From: Impatiens glandulifera
Lineage: Eukaryota > Streptophyta > Magnoliopsida > Ericales > Balsaminaceae
DNA length: 64,000 nucleotides
Reading direction: 5' to 3'
Assembly (NCBI RefSeq): GCF_907164915.1
Contig: NC_061862.1
Coordinates: 135,957,520 to 136,021,519 of the forward strand
Under the pieces are notes generated by a model. It made no database searches, was not told the DNA's origin, and saw nothing but the letters and a program-made list of their open reading frames with translations. Shown piece by piece: positions 37,324 to 48,246 of the stretch (position 1 is the first letter of the stretch; each line of letters begins with the position of its first letter). A program made the position numbers and the translations under genes.

Positions 37324-39069
37324 ATGTCTGAAGGTCCTAAAACAACTTGGAAGAGTATGAGGAAGACACCCAAGAAATTGGATAAAAGCTACCAAAACCT
37401 ACTTGCCCAATCCGAGTCCTTAAAGCTCCGAGGATCGTCTTCTAGAGACCAACCACCGATTGCTGTGGTCCTGATAGCTACTGCGCCTCCCCCAACAGAC
37501 GAGGATGTTGAGGCTAGTGAGCTCCAAGAGTTTATATAGAGCACATTCGCTGATATGGTGGATAGCGATGAGGCTGAAGACGAGGGTCTCGAGGAGCCTA
37601 TCGAGGAGCAGGATGACGAGGAGGAGCATGGGACCACTCCCGACCCATCATCGATAGGTAACTCGTTTACAAATTAGTTAGTGTTTCAATTGATTGACAT
37701 ATCTAATTATGATTTTGATAATTTTGAAGAATCTTCTGCCCGCAAGAGACGGGGGAAGAACAAGAATATTGCGTTGTCTAAGAGGGTAGCGGGGACAAGG
37801 ATTCCTCTCACGTTTAGAGAGAAGGATGGTAGGCCATGCGGTACAGACGTGGGAAGAACACGGTGGTCTAGACATGTGGGGTCGATTATCCGGGACCCCG
37901 CAGCCGTCTCACACCGTCTTCTAAAGTGGAAGGCTTTAAGTGCAGACCAATTGGATTCACTGTGGACTGCTATCAAGGTAATACTTATTACTTGATTATA
38001 CATTACGTCATTAAATAATTATTTTTAACATTTGGATGTTATTTTTTTCAGGATCCGTTCGAAGCTACTAATGGTGATATTGAGTCTTTTCGAAAGACCG
38101 GATTGGGACACGCCAATCAGATATGGGATAGATGGCGGTCGGATTTGAACAAGACATATATCCGCGTCCACAAAGGAGACGAGGCAGCGGTACTGGCTAA
38201 TCCTCCACCAGACTACGATCGAGATGATTGGGAGTTTGTGTGTCGCAACCATTTCTTCATAGAAACATTTAAGGTACGGTTTCATAATTCAAATAAAAGT
38301 TGATACTAATTAATCTAACTTCATTTTTTATTTCAAATACAGAGAAACAATTCTACAAATATGAAGAACAGGAAGAAGCTGAAATTCCTGCATCGAACGG
38401 GAAGTAGACCGTTTGCACAGATTGAAGACGAGTTGGTAAGTAAATTATTTGTAATAACTTAATTTAAAGATTGTTATTAATTATATAAATCATTTATTTC
38501 AACAGGCGATTGAAATGGGATGGGCATCGTCTATAATTGAAGTATTCAAGAGGACCTGTACCCCAAAACCGACAAAAGAAAACCCAACACCTGTCCCGGA
38601 CGAACACGTGCAAGAGAAAATTGTAAGTGAATTGAATATGCCTAGTTTTTTATTATAGAAATGATATTTTATTTGAATTGTGCAGGTTGAGATGGAGGAG
38701 GTTGTTAGTAACGAACCGGGAATATCGGATTTCGAATTGACGGAGAGGGTGTTCGGACAACAAAAACACGGGGTCGTGTTCGGAATGGGATCAGGCGTCC
38801 GGCCGACACACTTTCGTGAGGATCGTCGAAGTGGAAACAGTTCACAGCGAAACAATGAGCGATTGTTAGAAGAGAATCAAATAATGAAGCTCAAGCTGGA
38901 GGAACTGGAGAAGAGGGATGAAGAAAGAAGGCACAAAATGGAAGAAATGGAAGCGGAAAAGGAAGAAATTGTGACAAGAATGGAGAGGGAGAAGTTAGAG
39001 ATGAACGCAAGAATGGAGAGAATCGAATTGTATATGAGGCAACAACCACCTCCTCCCCCCACAAGCTAA
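37324..39069 (+). pseudogene. CACTA TNPA-like protein (Transposase_24 type), six exons, one nonsense codon
   Basis: Exons 37324-37657, 37730-37977, 38052-38273, 38343-38435, 38506-38622 and 38686-39069 have GT/AG borders and join in phase to about 465 codons. The middle holds FREKDGRPCG, WSRHVGSIIRD, LGHANQIWDRWRSDLNK and DWEFVCRNHF, typical of the plant Ptta/En/Spm second ORF that binds subterminal repeats. The last exon is a strong coiled coil ending QQPPPPPTS. The only lesion seen is an in-frame TAG at 37537-37539 in exon 1. If translation restarted downstream, the conserved domain would remain. Splice sites are inferred by eye. Confidence 0.85.
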
Positions 39070-39281
39070 GGTTGTTTCGATTCAAAACATGTTTTCATTA
39101 ATAGTTGTATCAATTTGAATTTATAACAGATTGTTTAGATTATTCGTTTGGTTTCGAATTTTGTAATGATAATGATCAATTAATGTGATCGTTTAATGTA
39201 TGTGGCATTTTTTTATCATTGATATATTGGTTTGGCTGAACAGGTTTTGGTTGCGAGCAAAATAATCCGCACATTTTTAAA

Positions 39282-39787
39282 AATTTACGGGAAAAAACCG
39301 AAAGTAATATTGAAATCTCTCGGTTTTTCTTCAAATGGAAAAACCGAGAGATATTAGAAAACTCTCGGTTTTTACCCAAAGAGAAAACCGAGAGTTATAT
39401 GACAAACCCTCGGTTTTTACCCAAAGACGAAAACCGAGAGTTATTAGAACACTCTCGGTTTTCCACAAAGAGGAAAACCGAAAGTTTTATAATAACTCTC
39501 GGTTTTCTTCAAATGGAGAAAAGCGAGAGTTATATGAAAACTCTCGGTTTTCTTCTAATGGAGAAAACCGAGAGTAATATTGAAAACTCTCGGTTTTCTC
39601 CGTTTGAATAAAACCGAGAGTTATTTGTAAAACCCTCGGTTTTTCCACAAAGAGAAAAACCGAAAGTTTTTCAATTACCTTTCGGTTTTACTCTAGGGCA
39701 TCTAAACCGAAAACTCTACGATATCTCTCGGTAAATGCCCAATTGTTTTTAACGAGAGAGTCAATACCGAGGGATGGCGAGAGTTAC
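39282..39787. repeat. CACTA 2 subterminal hairpin repeats
   Basis: About nine modules of roughly 55-60 bp, each pairing aaaaccgagagt with actctcggtttt, in direct tandem. Similar motifs occur beyond the Sirevirus at 56466-56561. In CACTA elements such subterminal repeats are TNPA binding sites; that is the likely role. Confidence 0.85.
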
Positions 39788-39792
39788 CAAAA

Positions 39793-41121
39793 TGTTAGGA
39801 TCTAGGTCGCCGCTGGTGGACCGGGGGTTGGACCGGTTAGCGGTTCTCACTCGTAGGATGGTGGTTAATCCGGTTAGAGATTAACACCGGGGTTTCAATA
39901 CTACACAACCTGTCACAAACCCTTGAACTAGGTTCAAGCGCGGAAGAGGTTTGCTTTCAAGTTGAAGCGGTACACGTGTATGATAGGCGAAGTCGGTTTC
40001 GGATGATGGAGATTTAAAGAATGGTGGGTCGGTTTCGGTTATCTGGATATTCGGTATGGTCAGTATGGAGTTGGTTTGGAGCGGTATGGTTAAGTTAGTC
40101 GGTTATGTAATAAAGCCAACAGAAAGTAAATAACACAACAGATTTTATGGATGTTCGGAGATAAAACTCCTACGTCACCCCTTCCTCTCGAAACCGCGAG
40201 AAGGATATTTACTAAGGAATACAAGTACAATTCGATCGAGACTTATTTCCTGCTCGATAACACTCTTACAATTCACACCGAAATTGTAGCACACACTTGG
40301 AATTTAGCACTTAGGCTTTCTTAGAATACCACACTGTTATCACTTGTAGTAAATGCTCTCAACGCTTCACTTGTCTCACTTAATGTCCCGCTTAGTAACT
40401 CTTAGTAACTGCTCAAAATCCCACATTTACTCTTCTGCAACTGCCTCCTTTTATAGGTGAAATATGCCAACGGTCATATTTCAAAGCCTTAAATCTGATT
40501 GGCTGATCAGAGATGCAGTGATTCAGTGTCTCAGACCTGCGGTCTTCTCCTCAGACCTGGCGGTCAATCTCAGACCTGGCATCCTATTTCAGACCTGCCG
40601 GTCTGTAAAGCAAACCTCCCGGGTTTGTCTTTTACTCAATGTAGACACTGTCTGCTTGGACAGTTGTCTGTACTTTGAAGATTTCCTTTCTGGCTTATCC
40701 CGAAGTAGAAGGATCCGGTAGTACTGTTTTCTGCAGCCTACAGTCTTTCCTCAGACTTGCATGGATATGGAAGTATTCAGTCTGTTCCTCTGGTATCATT
40801 CTCAACAGATACCCAAAGTGTCTTCTTGTGCAGGTCGGCCTCTTGACTTGGCCTAGGTTGGCCACTTGACTTGGCCGAATATCTTTTGATAGTGAAGTGA
40901 CCGGGCTTATTCCGGTTATGTTTGTCTTGTGGATTGATCGGCTGTTTGAGCTTTGGCCGATCCTTCCTTGGTCACGTTCTAAGTATGCTTGATCGGTTTG
41001 GTACCTTGACCGGTTCGGTTACTTCATTTGGTTTTCTTATTCATCCGGTCCGGTTCCTCGTTCCTGCATAGGAAGTTTGTTTAAGTTAGGTTTATTTGAA
41101 CCGGTATGAATTTATCTAACA
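39793..41121 (-). repeat. Sirevirus-like 3' LTR
   Basis: 1329 bp. The minus-strand TATA (plus ccttttatag, 40447-40456) lies about 665 bp from the U3 end. It is nearly identical to 55137-56465. Confidence 0.97.
40525..40610 (-). promoter_or_regulatory. Repeated tcagacctg motifs in LTR U3
   Basis: The motif tcagacctg recurs four times within about 65 bp, followed by a related ccggtctg. They lie about 75-150 bp upstream of the TATA box in transcription order. The same set is at about 55869-55954 in the other LTR. Clustering just upstream of the core promoter suggests enhancer sites; no factor is assigned. Confidence 0.5.
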
Positions 41122-41161
41122 ATTTCTCCCTTTTTGATTATTTTATTTAAAATTATCAAAA
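41113..41161 (-). repeat. Polypurine tract block, copy next to 3' LTR
   Basis: Minus-strand CAAAAAGGGAGAAAT abuts the LTR end at 41121. The 49-bp block including the last nine LTR bases is repeated identically at 44077-44125. Confidence 0.9.
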
Positions 41162-41222
41162 TCATGTAAGTTTGCAACCGTAGGCCGGTTGTTTTGTTTG
41201 GCCAATTTTTGAAAAAGACTTA

Positions 41223-44022
41223 GGGTGTGTTTGATGAGGGGGAATTGGAATTGGAATTGGCATTGGAATTCTAATTCCAATTCCATGGGAATTGGCATTG
41301 AATTACAATTCAATTCCTATGTTTGAAAAAATGATAGAATTGTAATTCAATTCCAATTCTTATGTTTGGGAAAATGATAGAATTGTAATTCAATTCTAAT
41401 TTCAATGTTTGTAAAATAAAATATCGGTTCAAAATATTAACTTTTAAAATATGTTTTCACGTTTTGGCACATTTAATACGTTTTTGACATTTTTTCACAT
41501 TTTTCACACGTTTTTCACGTTTTCACACGTTTTAACACGTTTTTCACATTTTCACACGTTTTCACAAGTTTTTCACGTTTTTCAAACGTTTTTCACGTTT
41601 TTCGAACGTTTTTCACGTTTTTCACACGTTTTTCACGTTTTCATGTTTTTCACACGTTTTAACACGTTTTCACATTTTTCACACGTTTTAACACGTTTTT
41701 TACACGTTTTCACGTTTTTTACACGTTTTAACACGTTTTCACATTTTTCACACATTAAAACACGTTTTTCACGTTTTTCACACATATATCACGTTTTTCA
41801 CACATATATCACGTTTTTCACACGTTTTTCACATTTTCACGTTTTTCACACGTTTTAACACGTTTTTCACGTTTTACACGTTTTTCACGTTTTACACGTT
41901 TTTCACGTTCTCAAACGTTTTCACGTTTTTTACACGTTTTAACACGTTTTTTTACGTTTCTCACACGTTTTAACAAGTTTTTCACATTTTCACATATCTT
42001 TCATGTTTTTTACACGTTTTCACGTTTTTCACACGTTTTTTACACGTTTTAACACGTTTTCACGTTTTTTCACACGTTTTCCACATTTTTGGTACATTTA
42101 ACATGTTTTTGACATTTTAATATGTTTAACATGTTTTTCACACGTTTTGATAGGTTTAAAACGTGTTAAACCTATCAAAAACGTAAAAACGTGTTAAACG
42201 TATCAAAAATGTGTTAAATGTGTCAAATAAGTGAAAAAATTGTTAAACGTGCCAAAACGTGAAAAACGTGTTAAAACGTGTTAAACGTGTTAAATGTGTT
42301 AAATGTGTTAAAAATGTGTCAAACGTGTCAAAAACGTAAAAAAAATGTGAAACGTGTCAACAACGTGTTAAAAACGTTTTAAACATGTTAAAAACATGAA
42401 AACGTGTCAAAAACGTGTTAAACGTTCCAAACATGTGAAAACTTGTTAAACATGCCAAAACGTGAAAAACGTGTTAAACGTGTCAAAAACGTGTTAAACG
42501 TGTCAAAAACGTAAAAAAAAATGTTAAATGTGTTAAAAACGTGAAAACATGTTAAACGTGTCAAAAACGTAAAAAAATGTGTTAAATGTGTCAAAAACGT
42601 GAAAACGTTTTAAACGTGTCAAAAACGTGTTAAATATGTGAAAAACTTGTTAAACGTGCCAAAAATGTAAAAAAATGTGTTAAATGTGCCAAAAACGTAA
42701 AAAAAACGTGTTAAATGTGTCAAAAACGTGAAAACGCGTTAAACATGTCAAAAACGTAAAAAAAACGTGTTAAATGTGTCAAAAACGTGAAAACGTGTTA
42801 AACGCGTCAAAAACGTGTTAAATATGTGGAAAACATGTTAAACGTGCCAAAACGTGCAAAATGTGCCTAAATATAAAAAACGTGTTAAACGTGTCAAAAA
42901 CGTGTTAAACGTGTTAAAAACGTGAAAATCATGTTAAACGTGTTAAAAACGTAAAAATCATGTTAAACGTGTCAAAAACGTGTTAAACGTGTCAAAGACG
43001 TGAAAAACGTGTTAAATGTGTCAAAAACGTGTTAAACATGTCAAGGACGTGAAAAACGTGTTAAATGTGTCAAAACGTGTTAAACGTGACAAAAACGTTT
43101 TAAAAACGTGAAAATCATGTTAAACGTGTCAAAAACGTGTTAAACGTGTTAAAAACGTGAAAATCATGTTAAACGTGTCAAAAACGTGTTAAACGTGTCA
43201 AAGACGTGAAAAACGTGTTAAATGTGTCAAAAATGTGTTAAACATGTCAAGGACGTGAAAAACGTGTTAAATATGTCAAAACGTGTTAAACGTGACAAAA
43301 ACGTGTTAAACGTGCCAAAAACGTATTAAACGTGTTAAAAACGTGAAAATCATGTTAAACGTGTTAAAAACGTGAAAATCATGTTAAACGTGTCAAAAAC
43401 GTGTTAAACGTGTCAAAGACGTGAAAAACGTGTTAAATGTGTCAAAAACGTGTTAAACATGTCAAGGACGTGAAAAACGTGTTAAATATGTCAAAACGTG
43501 TTAAACGTGCCAAAAACGTGTTAAACGTGCCAAAAACGTATTAAACGTGTTAAAAACGTGAAAATCATGTTAAACGTGTTAAAAATGTGTTAGACGTGTC
43601 AAGGACGTGAAAAACGTGTTAAACGTGCCAAAAACGTGTTAAACGTGCCAAAAACGTGTTAAACGTGCCAAAATATGAAAATATGTTAAACGTATAAAAA
43701 ACGTGTGAAAAACGTGTTAAATGTGCCAAAATATGAAAATATGTTAAACGTGTAAAAAACGTGTGAAAACGTGTAAAACGTGTTTAATGTGTGAAAAACG
43801 TGTTAAAATGTCAAAAATATGAAAAACGTGTTAATTTGGAATTACAATTCCGACCTAAAAAGATAGGAATTGAGAACTATCAAATTACACTATATTGAAT
43901 TTCATTGGAATTCTAATTCCAATTCCAATTCTTAATATTAAAGTGTCTAACAAACATAAGAATTGGAATTGGACCCTCCAATTCCAATTCCAATGCCAAT
44001 TCCAGGGTTATCAAACACACCC
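41223..44022. mobile_element. 2.8-kb fold-back Harbinger-like element filled with ACGTG repeats
   Basis: Ends GGGTGTGTTTGAT and ATCAAACACACCC are perfect inverted repeats, flanked by TTA (41220-41222 and 44023-44025), the PIF/Harbinger target. Subterminal parts are runs of ggaattggaatt/aattccaattcc in mirrored orientation. The interior is a tandem array whose strand flips at about 42160, so much of the element can fold back. There is no transposase. It is inserted in the Sirevirus-like 3' non-coding region. Confidence 0.8.
41451..43830. repeat. ACGTGTTAAACGTGTCAAAA-type array with a strand switch
   Basis: From 41451 to about 42140 the array reads cacgtttttcacacgttttaac. From about 42180 it reads the reverse complement, aacgtgttaaacgtgtcaaaa. 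The switch centres on ttttgataggttt (42145) facing aaacctatcaaaa (42168). Basic units are about 10 or 20 bp. In the right arm a higher-order period of about 206-215 bp is visible from gtcaaggacgtg at about 43040, 43246 and 43461. The 135-codon frame at 41451-41858 is only this repeat translated. Confidence 0.92.
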
Positions 44023-44076
44023 TTAGAGAATTTTCAAAAAATTTTGAGGGAGGGGTTTGAAAGAATCTCTATCTTT

Positions 44077-44125
44077 TATCTAACAATTTCTCCCTTTTTG
44101 ATTATTTTATTTAAAATTATCAAAA
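44077..44125 (-). repeat. Second copy of LTR-end/polypurine tract block
   Basis: A 49-bp identical copy of 41113-41161, including tatctaaca from the LTR end. It lies about 3 kb from the LTR because the fold-back element was inserted between. Multiple polypurine tracts are a reported Sirevirus trait. Confidence 0.9.
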
Positions 44126-44244
44126 CCAAGTAGAAGTGCAAAATAAGGCCGGTGTTCAAAAATAACTTGATATATATATTTATAGCTAACCGAGAAAGAC
44201 AAAGCATAAATACTTAAGACAAATAAGAAAAGGAAGGAGAGTCC

Positions 44245-47049
44245 CTATTCCGAGTCCGTGAATTCGTAGGCGCTCTTCTTTCTCTTCGGTGGTGGTGGCG
44301 GTTGCGGTTGAGAAGATCGTGGTCTTTTAGACCGGGACCGCAGCTGTTCTTCGACTTCGTCCTCTACTAGGTCGGCTTGCTGCGAGGTACCCGTCTCGAC
44401 CAGTTCAGAGATTGTGTTGAGCGTCTCGACAATTCGAACTTTCTTACTAGCCGGCTTCTTTCTTTTCTTCGGTTCTGAGGCAGAGGCGGCCGGTGCTGAA
44501 GCGGAGGCGGCCACTTTCTTTTTCTTCTTGTTTGCTTCGGAGAACTCTTCCAGCCCACGTTTTTGTCTCTCCAGCCGCGCGGCATCATCCGCGGCTTGTC
44601 TTGCCATTTGCTCAGCATATCCTGGATATAAAAGCTCGGCCCTTCTTATTCTTTCGGCCTCTATCTCTTCCTCGGTCAGCTGAGTCGCTCGTGGCGCCTC
44701 TTTGTTCTTGCTGGCTTCGGCGTCCAGCCTTTCTTGGACCCTCTTGGCAACCAGAGCATCGGCTTCTATAGCCGCGGCATCCGCGTTTTCCTTAGCTTTC
44801 AGGATTTCGGCCATCTGTGCAGTAAGTGCCTTTACTTCGGCCACGAGATCTTCGTTTTTCTTTTCCAGTACCGAGACTCGTTCAATTGTCGGGTCAACCC
44901 GTTCGAAATCCTTCTTCAATTCCGAAGTGAGACCCTCCAGAGCTATAATATGATGAGCACAATTTTCTCGCTCACCGGCCTCTTCCCATAGTCCGGTGCT
45001 GAGTTCCGCTAGCCGTGCTTGATGTTGATCCACAACCTGTTTTGTCACATCGGCGAACTGCATAGCCGTATCGAATATGTTCTCGCATCTATCCTTGAGC
45101 GGTTGAAGCTTAGAAACGTTGTGGTCAAGTATGCGGTCATCAATCTGTTCTGATATTGATGCCTCAAATTTCTGAAGCCGGTCTTCCACCTGCCCCGATG
45201 TGGACACTTCAAATTTCTTAAGTTGCTCACCAATCCGTCCCGAAACGGATGCTTCAAATTCTTGAAGCCGGTCTTCAATCCATTCCTTAGGAGGAACTGA
45301 AACGGTAGCTTCCGGTGGTGGAGTGGGAGGGGACTGCTCGGTCGGATTAGGATCGGCTCTTTCATCAGGATTTATTGGTGCCTCCTCTTCATTTGGAGGT
45401 TCTAATTGAGCCGAATCCTCTAAGTTTATTACCTCAATTTCTGAGTTTGGAACCTCGACATTTTCTAAACTTTGTACCTCAACAGTCTTTGAAGTCGGTA
45501 TTTCAGCATTGTCCTGTATCGGTGTCTCAATGTCCCTCGGTGTCTCAGTGTCTTCTCTTGAGGTTGTTGTCCAGTCAATTGGAAATTCTTCGATGACTGG
45601 AGCGGTATATACCGGTACTTCTTTCTGATTGCATATGACTTCCAGCCGCTCTATTTCCTGCCGAATTTCCAGTTTGCCTTTTTCAAGCTTATCCAATACT
45701 CGCGGTGCTACTGTAGACACCGATCCCCCTTCGGCATATTCTTCCTTAATCTTTCTGATACGCCTTCTTATCTGTCGAAGATGACTTCTCGGTATCAGTA
45801 GGCAAGTTCGGCATTGTACCTCATGAATGGTATTGGATTTTGTGAGGCTTAAGATCATGGCCTCCACCTCCTCCAACCTGGCGAAGCAATCCTCTTGGTT
45901 CAAGTCCGTCATGATGTTCTTATAGTTCGTGTTGAAGCGGTGCTCATGCCACTCCAAGTATAAGCTTATAACGTCCTCATCCCGCCTGATGATGCCCTGA
46001 AAGATATTCTGGGCTAATCTTTCGGCCTCGGCCTCATCGGCTTCTTCCCTGCTGAGGCCTTCATCATTGGCACCTGTGTCAACCCCGGCCTCACCCTCGG
46101 TGGTCTCAGGATTGAAGCTTTGTTCGGCATCGGTCGGACTCCGAGCCGAAAGGTCGTCTTCATGGTCCGTTCTATACTCGGTTCCTTCTGTGTCGGCTTC
46201 CTCATCGGCCCACTCCTCATCCTCTGTTTGTTGAGGTGGGTCTTCGAAAGTTACCTTTTCTTTTCTCTTCCCTCCGGTGTTTTCTTTTGCCGGGGTATTT
46301 TTCTTTGCGGCTTTCTTCTTTGTTTGCGGGCCACCTGAGGAACTGGAGGCCGATTGCTTTCTTGGAAGAAAATGCCTTGATCGGATGATGCTGCGTTTTA
46401 GTATTCCAACACCGGGACCGACTTTGATCTTCAGATGTAAGAAAATCTTACCGAGTTGAACGGCATACCCCCAAGACCTATCTGAGTCCGGTTTCACCAT
46501 TTCCATAAGATTGCTGAAAACCGATCTTGCCCAGTTGATCTCTGTGCCTTCCATTAGACGAAAAATCATTCTGATTTTGTCTTTGGTCAGATTGCTGAAA
46601 TTTCCTCCCCTTGCCAGTATCGCCCTGGCAAAAACGTCACACGCCGGGATGAGCTCCGGTTTCAGCAGTTGTTTCTTTCCGGATGTGGGAACCGGCTTGT
46701 TTGTTGCTGATAAACGGCGGCAAGCCATCTTAAAAACGTCATCGTCCATCTCTACTGTTGCGTCCATGCCGGTAGTTGGGAGACGTAGACTCTCGGCCAC
46801 TACAGCTTCGGTGATCTCTATTTGGGAGCCGCAAACCGTTGCGAGGATCCTGTCGTAGGAAATGGTTGCGGTTTTGAAGAACTCTTCGACCGCGTCCTTG
46901 TATATTACGTGGGGACCGTCTAGTAGATATTCCAAACCGGTTTTAATCAGTTGGTCAATTACTTCTTTTGCTTCGGCCGTTCCGTTCTGCCGAATCTCTT
47001 TGAAGTCCACTTGAGAGTATAGTTTGAACAACGCCGAATCACGACCCAT
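44245..47049 (-). CDS. Sirevirus accessory ORF C: large nuclear-type coiled-coil protein
   Basis: 934 codons from ATG 47049. Residues 1 to about 215 are homologous to ORFs A and B (SQVDFKEI, KTGLEYLLDG, TEINWARSVF, VGPGVG). Then come a lysine-rich patch (TKKKAAKKN), an acidic stretch, and a proline-rich segment. Tandem QEFEAS/KKFEVS/QKFEAS repeats follow, then a long coiled coil (about 690-830). Two basic clusters, PKKRKK and PPPPKRKKS, near the C-terminus look like nuclear localisation signals. No membrane segment or signal peptide is seen, so it is not an obvious envelope protein. A TATA box lies about 105 bp upstream. Function is unknown. The N-terminal domain recalls the 'putative plant transposon protein' families. 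Confidence 0.85.
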   Translation of the reverse strand: MGRDSALFKLYSQVDFKEIRQNGTAEAKEVIDQLIKTGLEYLLDGPHVIYKDAVEEFFKTATISYDRILATVCGSQIEITEAVVAESLRLPTTGMDATVEMDDDVFKMACRRLSATNKPVPTSGKKQLLKPELIPACDVFARAILARGGNFSNLTKDKIRMIFRLMEGTEINWARSVFSNLMEMVKPDSDRSWGYAVQLGKIFLHLKIKVGPGVGILKRSIIRSRHFLPRKQSASSSSGGPQTKKKAAKKNTPAKENTGGKRKEKVTFEDPPQQTEDEEWADEEADTEGTEYRTDHEDDLSARSPTDAEQSFNPETTEGEAGVDTGANDEGLSREEADEAEAERLAQNIFQGIIRRDEDVISLYLEWHEHRFNTNYKNIMTDLNQEDCFARLEEVEAMILSLTKSNTIHEVQCRTCLLIPRSHLRQIRRRIRKIKEEYAEGGSVSTVAPRVLDKLEKGKLEIRQEIERLEVICNQKEVPVYTAPVIEEFPIDWTTTSREDTETPRDIETPIQDNAEIPTSKTVEVQSLENVEVPNSEIEVINLEDSAQLEPPNEEEAPINPDERADPNPTEQSPPTPPPEATVSVPPKEWIEDRLQEFEASVSGRIGEQLKKFEVSTSGQVEDRLQKFEASISEQIDDRILDHNVSKLQPLKDRCENIFDTAMQFADVTKQVVDQHQARLAELSTGLWEEAGERENCAHHIIALEGLTSELKKDFERVDPTIERVSVLEKKNEDLVAEVKALTAQMAEILKAKENADAAAIEADALVAKRVQERLDAEASKNKEAPRATQLTEEEIEAERIRRAELLYPGYAEQMARQAADDAARLERQKRGLEEFSEANKKKKKVAASASAPAASASEPKKRKKPASKKVRIVETLNTISELVETGTSQQADLVEDEVEEQLRSRSKRPRSSQPQPPPPPKRKKSAYEFTDSE

Positions 47050-47151
47050 GTTTGAAGAGTTTGAAAATGAAAGAATTCGGCTTCAAAGGATTTTAGAAGT
47101 TTAGAGAGAGAAAGTGAATTTGTGTGAGAATGAGAAATATGACGAAGGCCC

Positions 47152-47162
47152 CCTTTTATAGG
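47152..47162 (-). promoter_or_regulatory. TATA box upstream of ORF C
   Basis: Minus-strand cctataaaagg about 105 bp before ATG 47049. The surroundings (cctataaaagggggcc) resemble the LTR core promoter (cctataaaaggaggca). Confidence 0.6.
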
Positions 47163-47538
47163 CACGGTTTGGAAGCCAAACCGTCCCATCATGAATGGGC
47201 GGGAGTTTTCCCTCCAAAATGAAAGGACGTGGTTTTGTGCGAAACGGTGTGCGGTGTCTTTGAGCGGGAGTTTTCCCTCCAAAAGTTTGTCTATGTCATC
47301 GGTGACGCAATCTTTTCTTTGAGACCGAATGGCAGATCGGTTTCTAATAGTGTTTCAGATATTTTGATTGATCGGTGTTTAACAGTTTTAAGCAGATTTT
47401 ATGAAACCGGATACGAACGATATTAAGCCGGTTATGTTAGATAGATACAAAGAGTAAAGAGAAGCGATCAAAACTGAAACGATATTTTATTAGAATGGAA
47501 ACCGATAGGACGAAAGAAAGACATTTAAATAAAGATGC

Positions 47539-48246
47539 TTAAGCAGTAAGCACCATTTTGGAATACTTTTCCACCACGGCATCTCTATCGAGAATATTTG
47601 AGGGGGATGCCGGTGTGCCCGGTCCAAAATCTGGTCGGTGCTTGAGAATCAACCTGCTGATATGGGGTGCAAAGCCGAGACCCTTCTTGGTCCGCACCAT
47701 TTTCCTCAAGGTTTGAAAGAGGACCGCTGCCCAATTAATGGGCGTGTGGTTGTAGATGTGGGTCATGATGTGGTAGGTATTCTTTGAATACCGCTGACTT
47801 GGAGATTGGCACAGAATGGATCGAGTGACAATCTCAAGAAGTAACTGAGTACTACGACCGAGGCGGGTTTTTAACCCATGGGTTTCCACCGTATCGAAGG
47901 TTCCTAAGCAGCGGAACCCATAGTAGTATTCATCAGTGCCCTCCATGGCCGGAAAATCAGAGAACCCTTCTTTGGGCAGATTGAAGAGGGTGGCAAATTC
48001 GGCTTCATCAAGCCGGAAGGTATGATTCCTTACAGTGGTTACAATGCGATCTCCCCAGTTGATGGCATTTCTAAAAAATTCCTTGACATCCTCAGTCAGT
48101 ATGGGACCGGATTCGTCAAGGAAGGCTTGTAGACCGGTAACAATGAGACTTTCAAACATGTGTTTCTTTGGATGGTCATAGTCCCATTCGGCCAAGCATG
48201 AGCCGAAGTCAACACTTAGAAAATTTCCCAAAGTTCGGCTTGGCAT
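47539..48246 (-). CDS. Sirevirus accessory ORF B
   Basis: 235 codons from ATG 48246, intact. It shares with ORFs A and C the blocks LSVDFGSC, VTGLQAFLDE, VKEFFRNA, LPKEG, TPINWAAVLFQTL and FGPG in the same order. It lacks the coiled-coil tail of ORF C and stops soon after the shared domain. It has its own TATA-like box upstream. No catalytic motif, signal peptide or membrane segment is seen. Function is unknown. Confidence 0.85.
   Translation of the reverse strand: MPSRTLGNFLSVDFGSCLAEWDYDHPKKHMFESLIVTGLQAFLDESGPILTEDVKEFFRNAINWGDRIVTTVRNHTFRLDEAEFATLFNLPKEGFSDFPAMEGTDEYYYGFRCLGTFDTVETHGLKTRLGRSTQLLLEIVTRSILCQSPSQRYSKNTYHIMTHIYNHTPINWAAVLFQTLRKMVRTKKGLGFAPHISRLILKHRPDFGPGTPASPSNILDRDAVVEKYSKMVLTA

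Noticed and set aside
41451..41858. 135-codon ORF rich in F, H, T and S
   Set aside because: Simple translation of the cacgttttcac tandem repeat.
41451..43830. Telomere-like or centromeric satellite
   Set aside because: No TTTAGGG motif, and the array is enclosed by transposon ends and a TTA target duplication.
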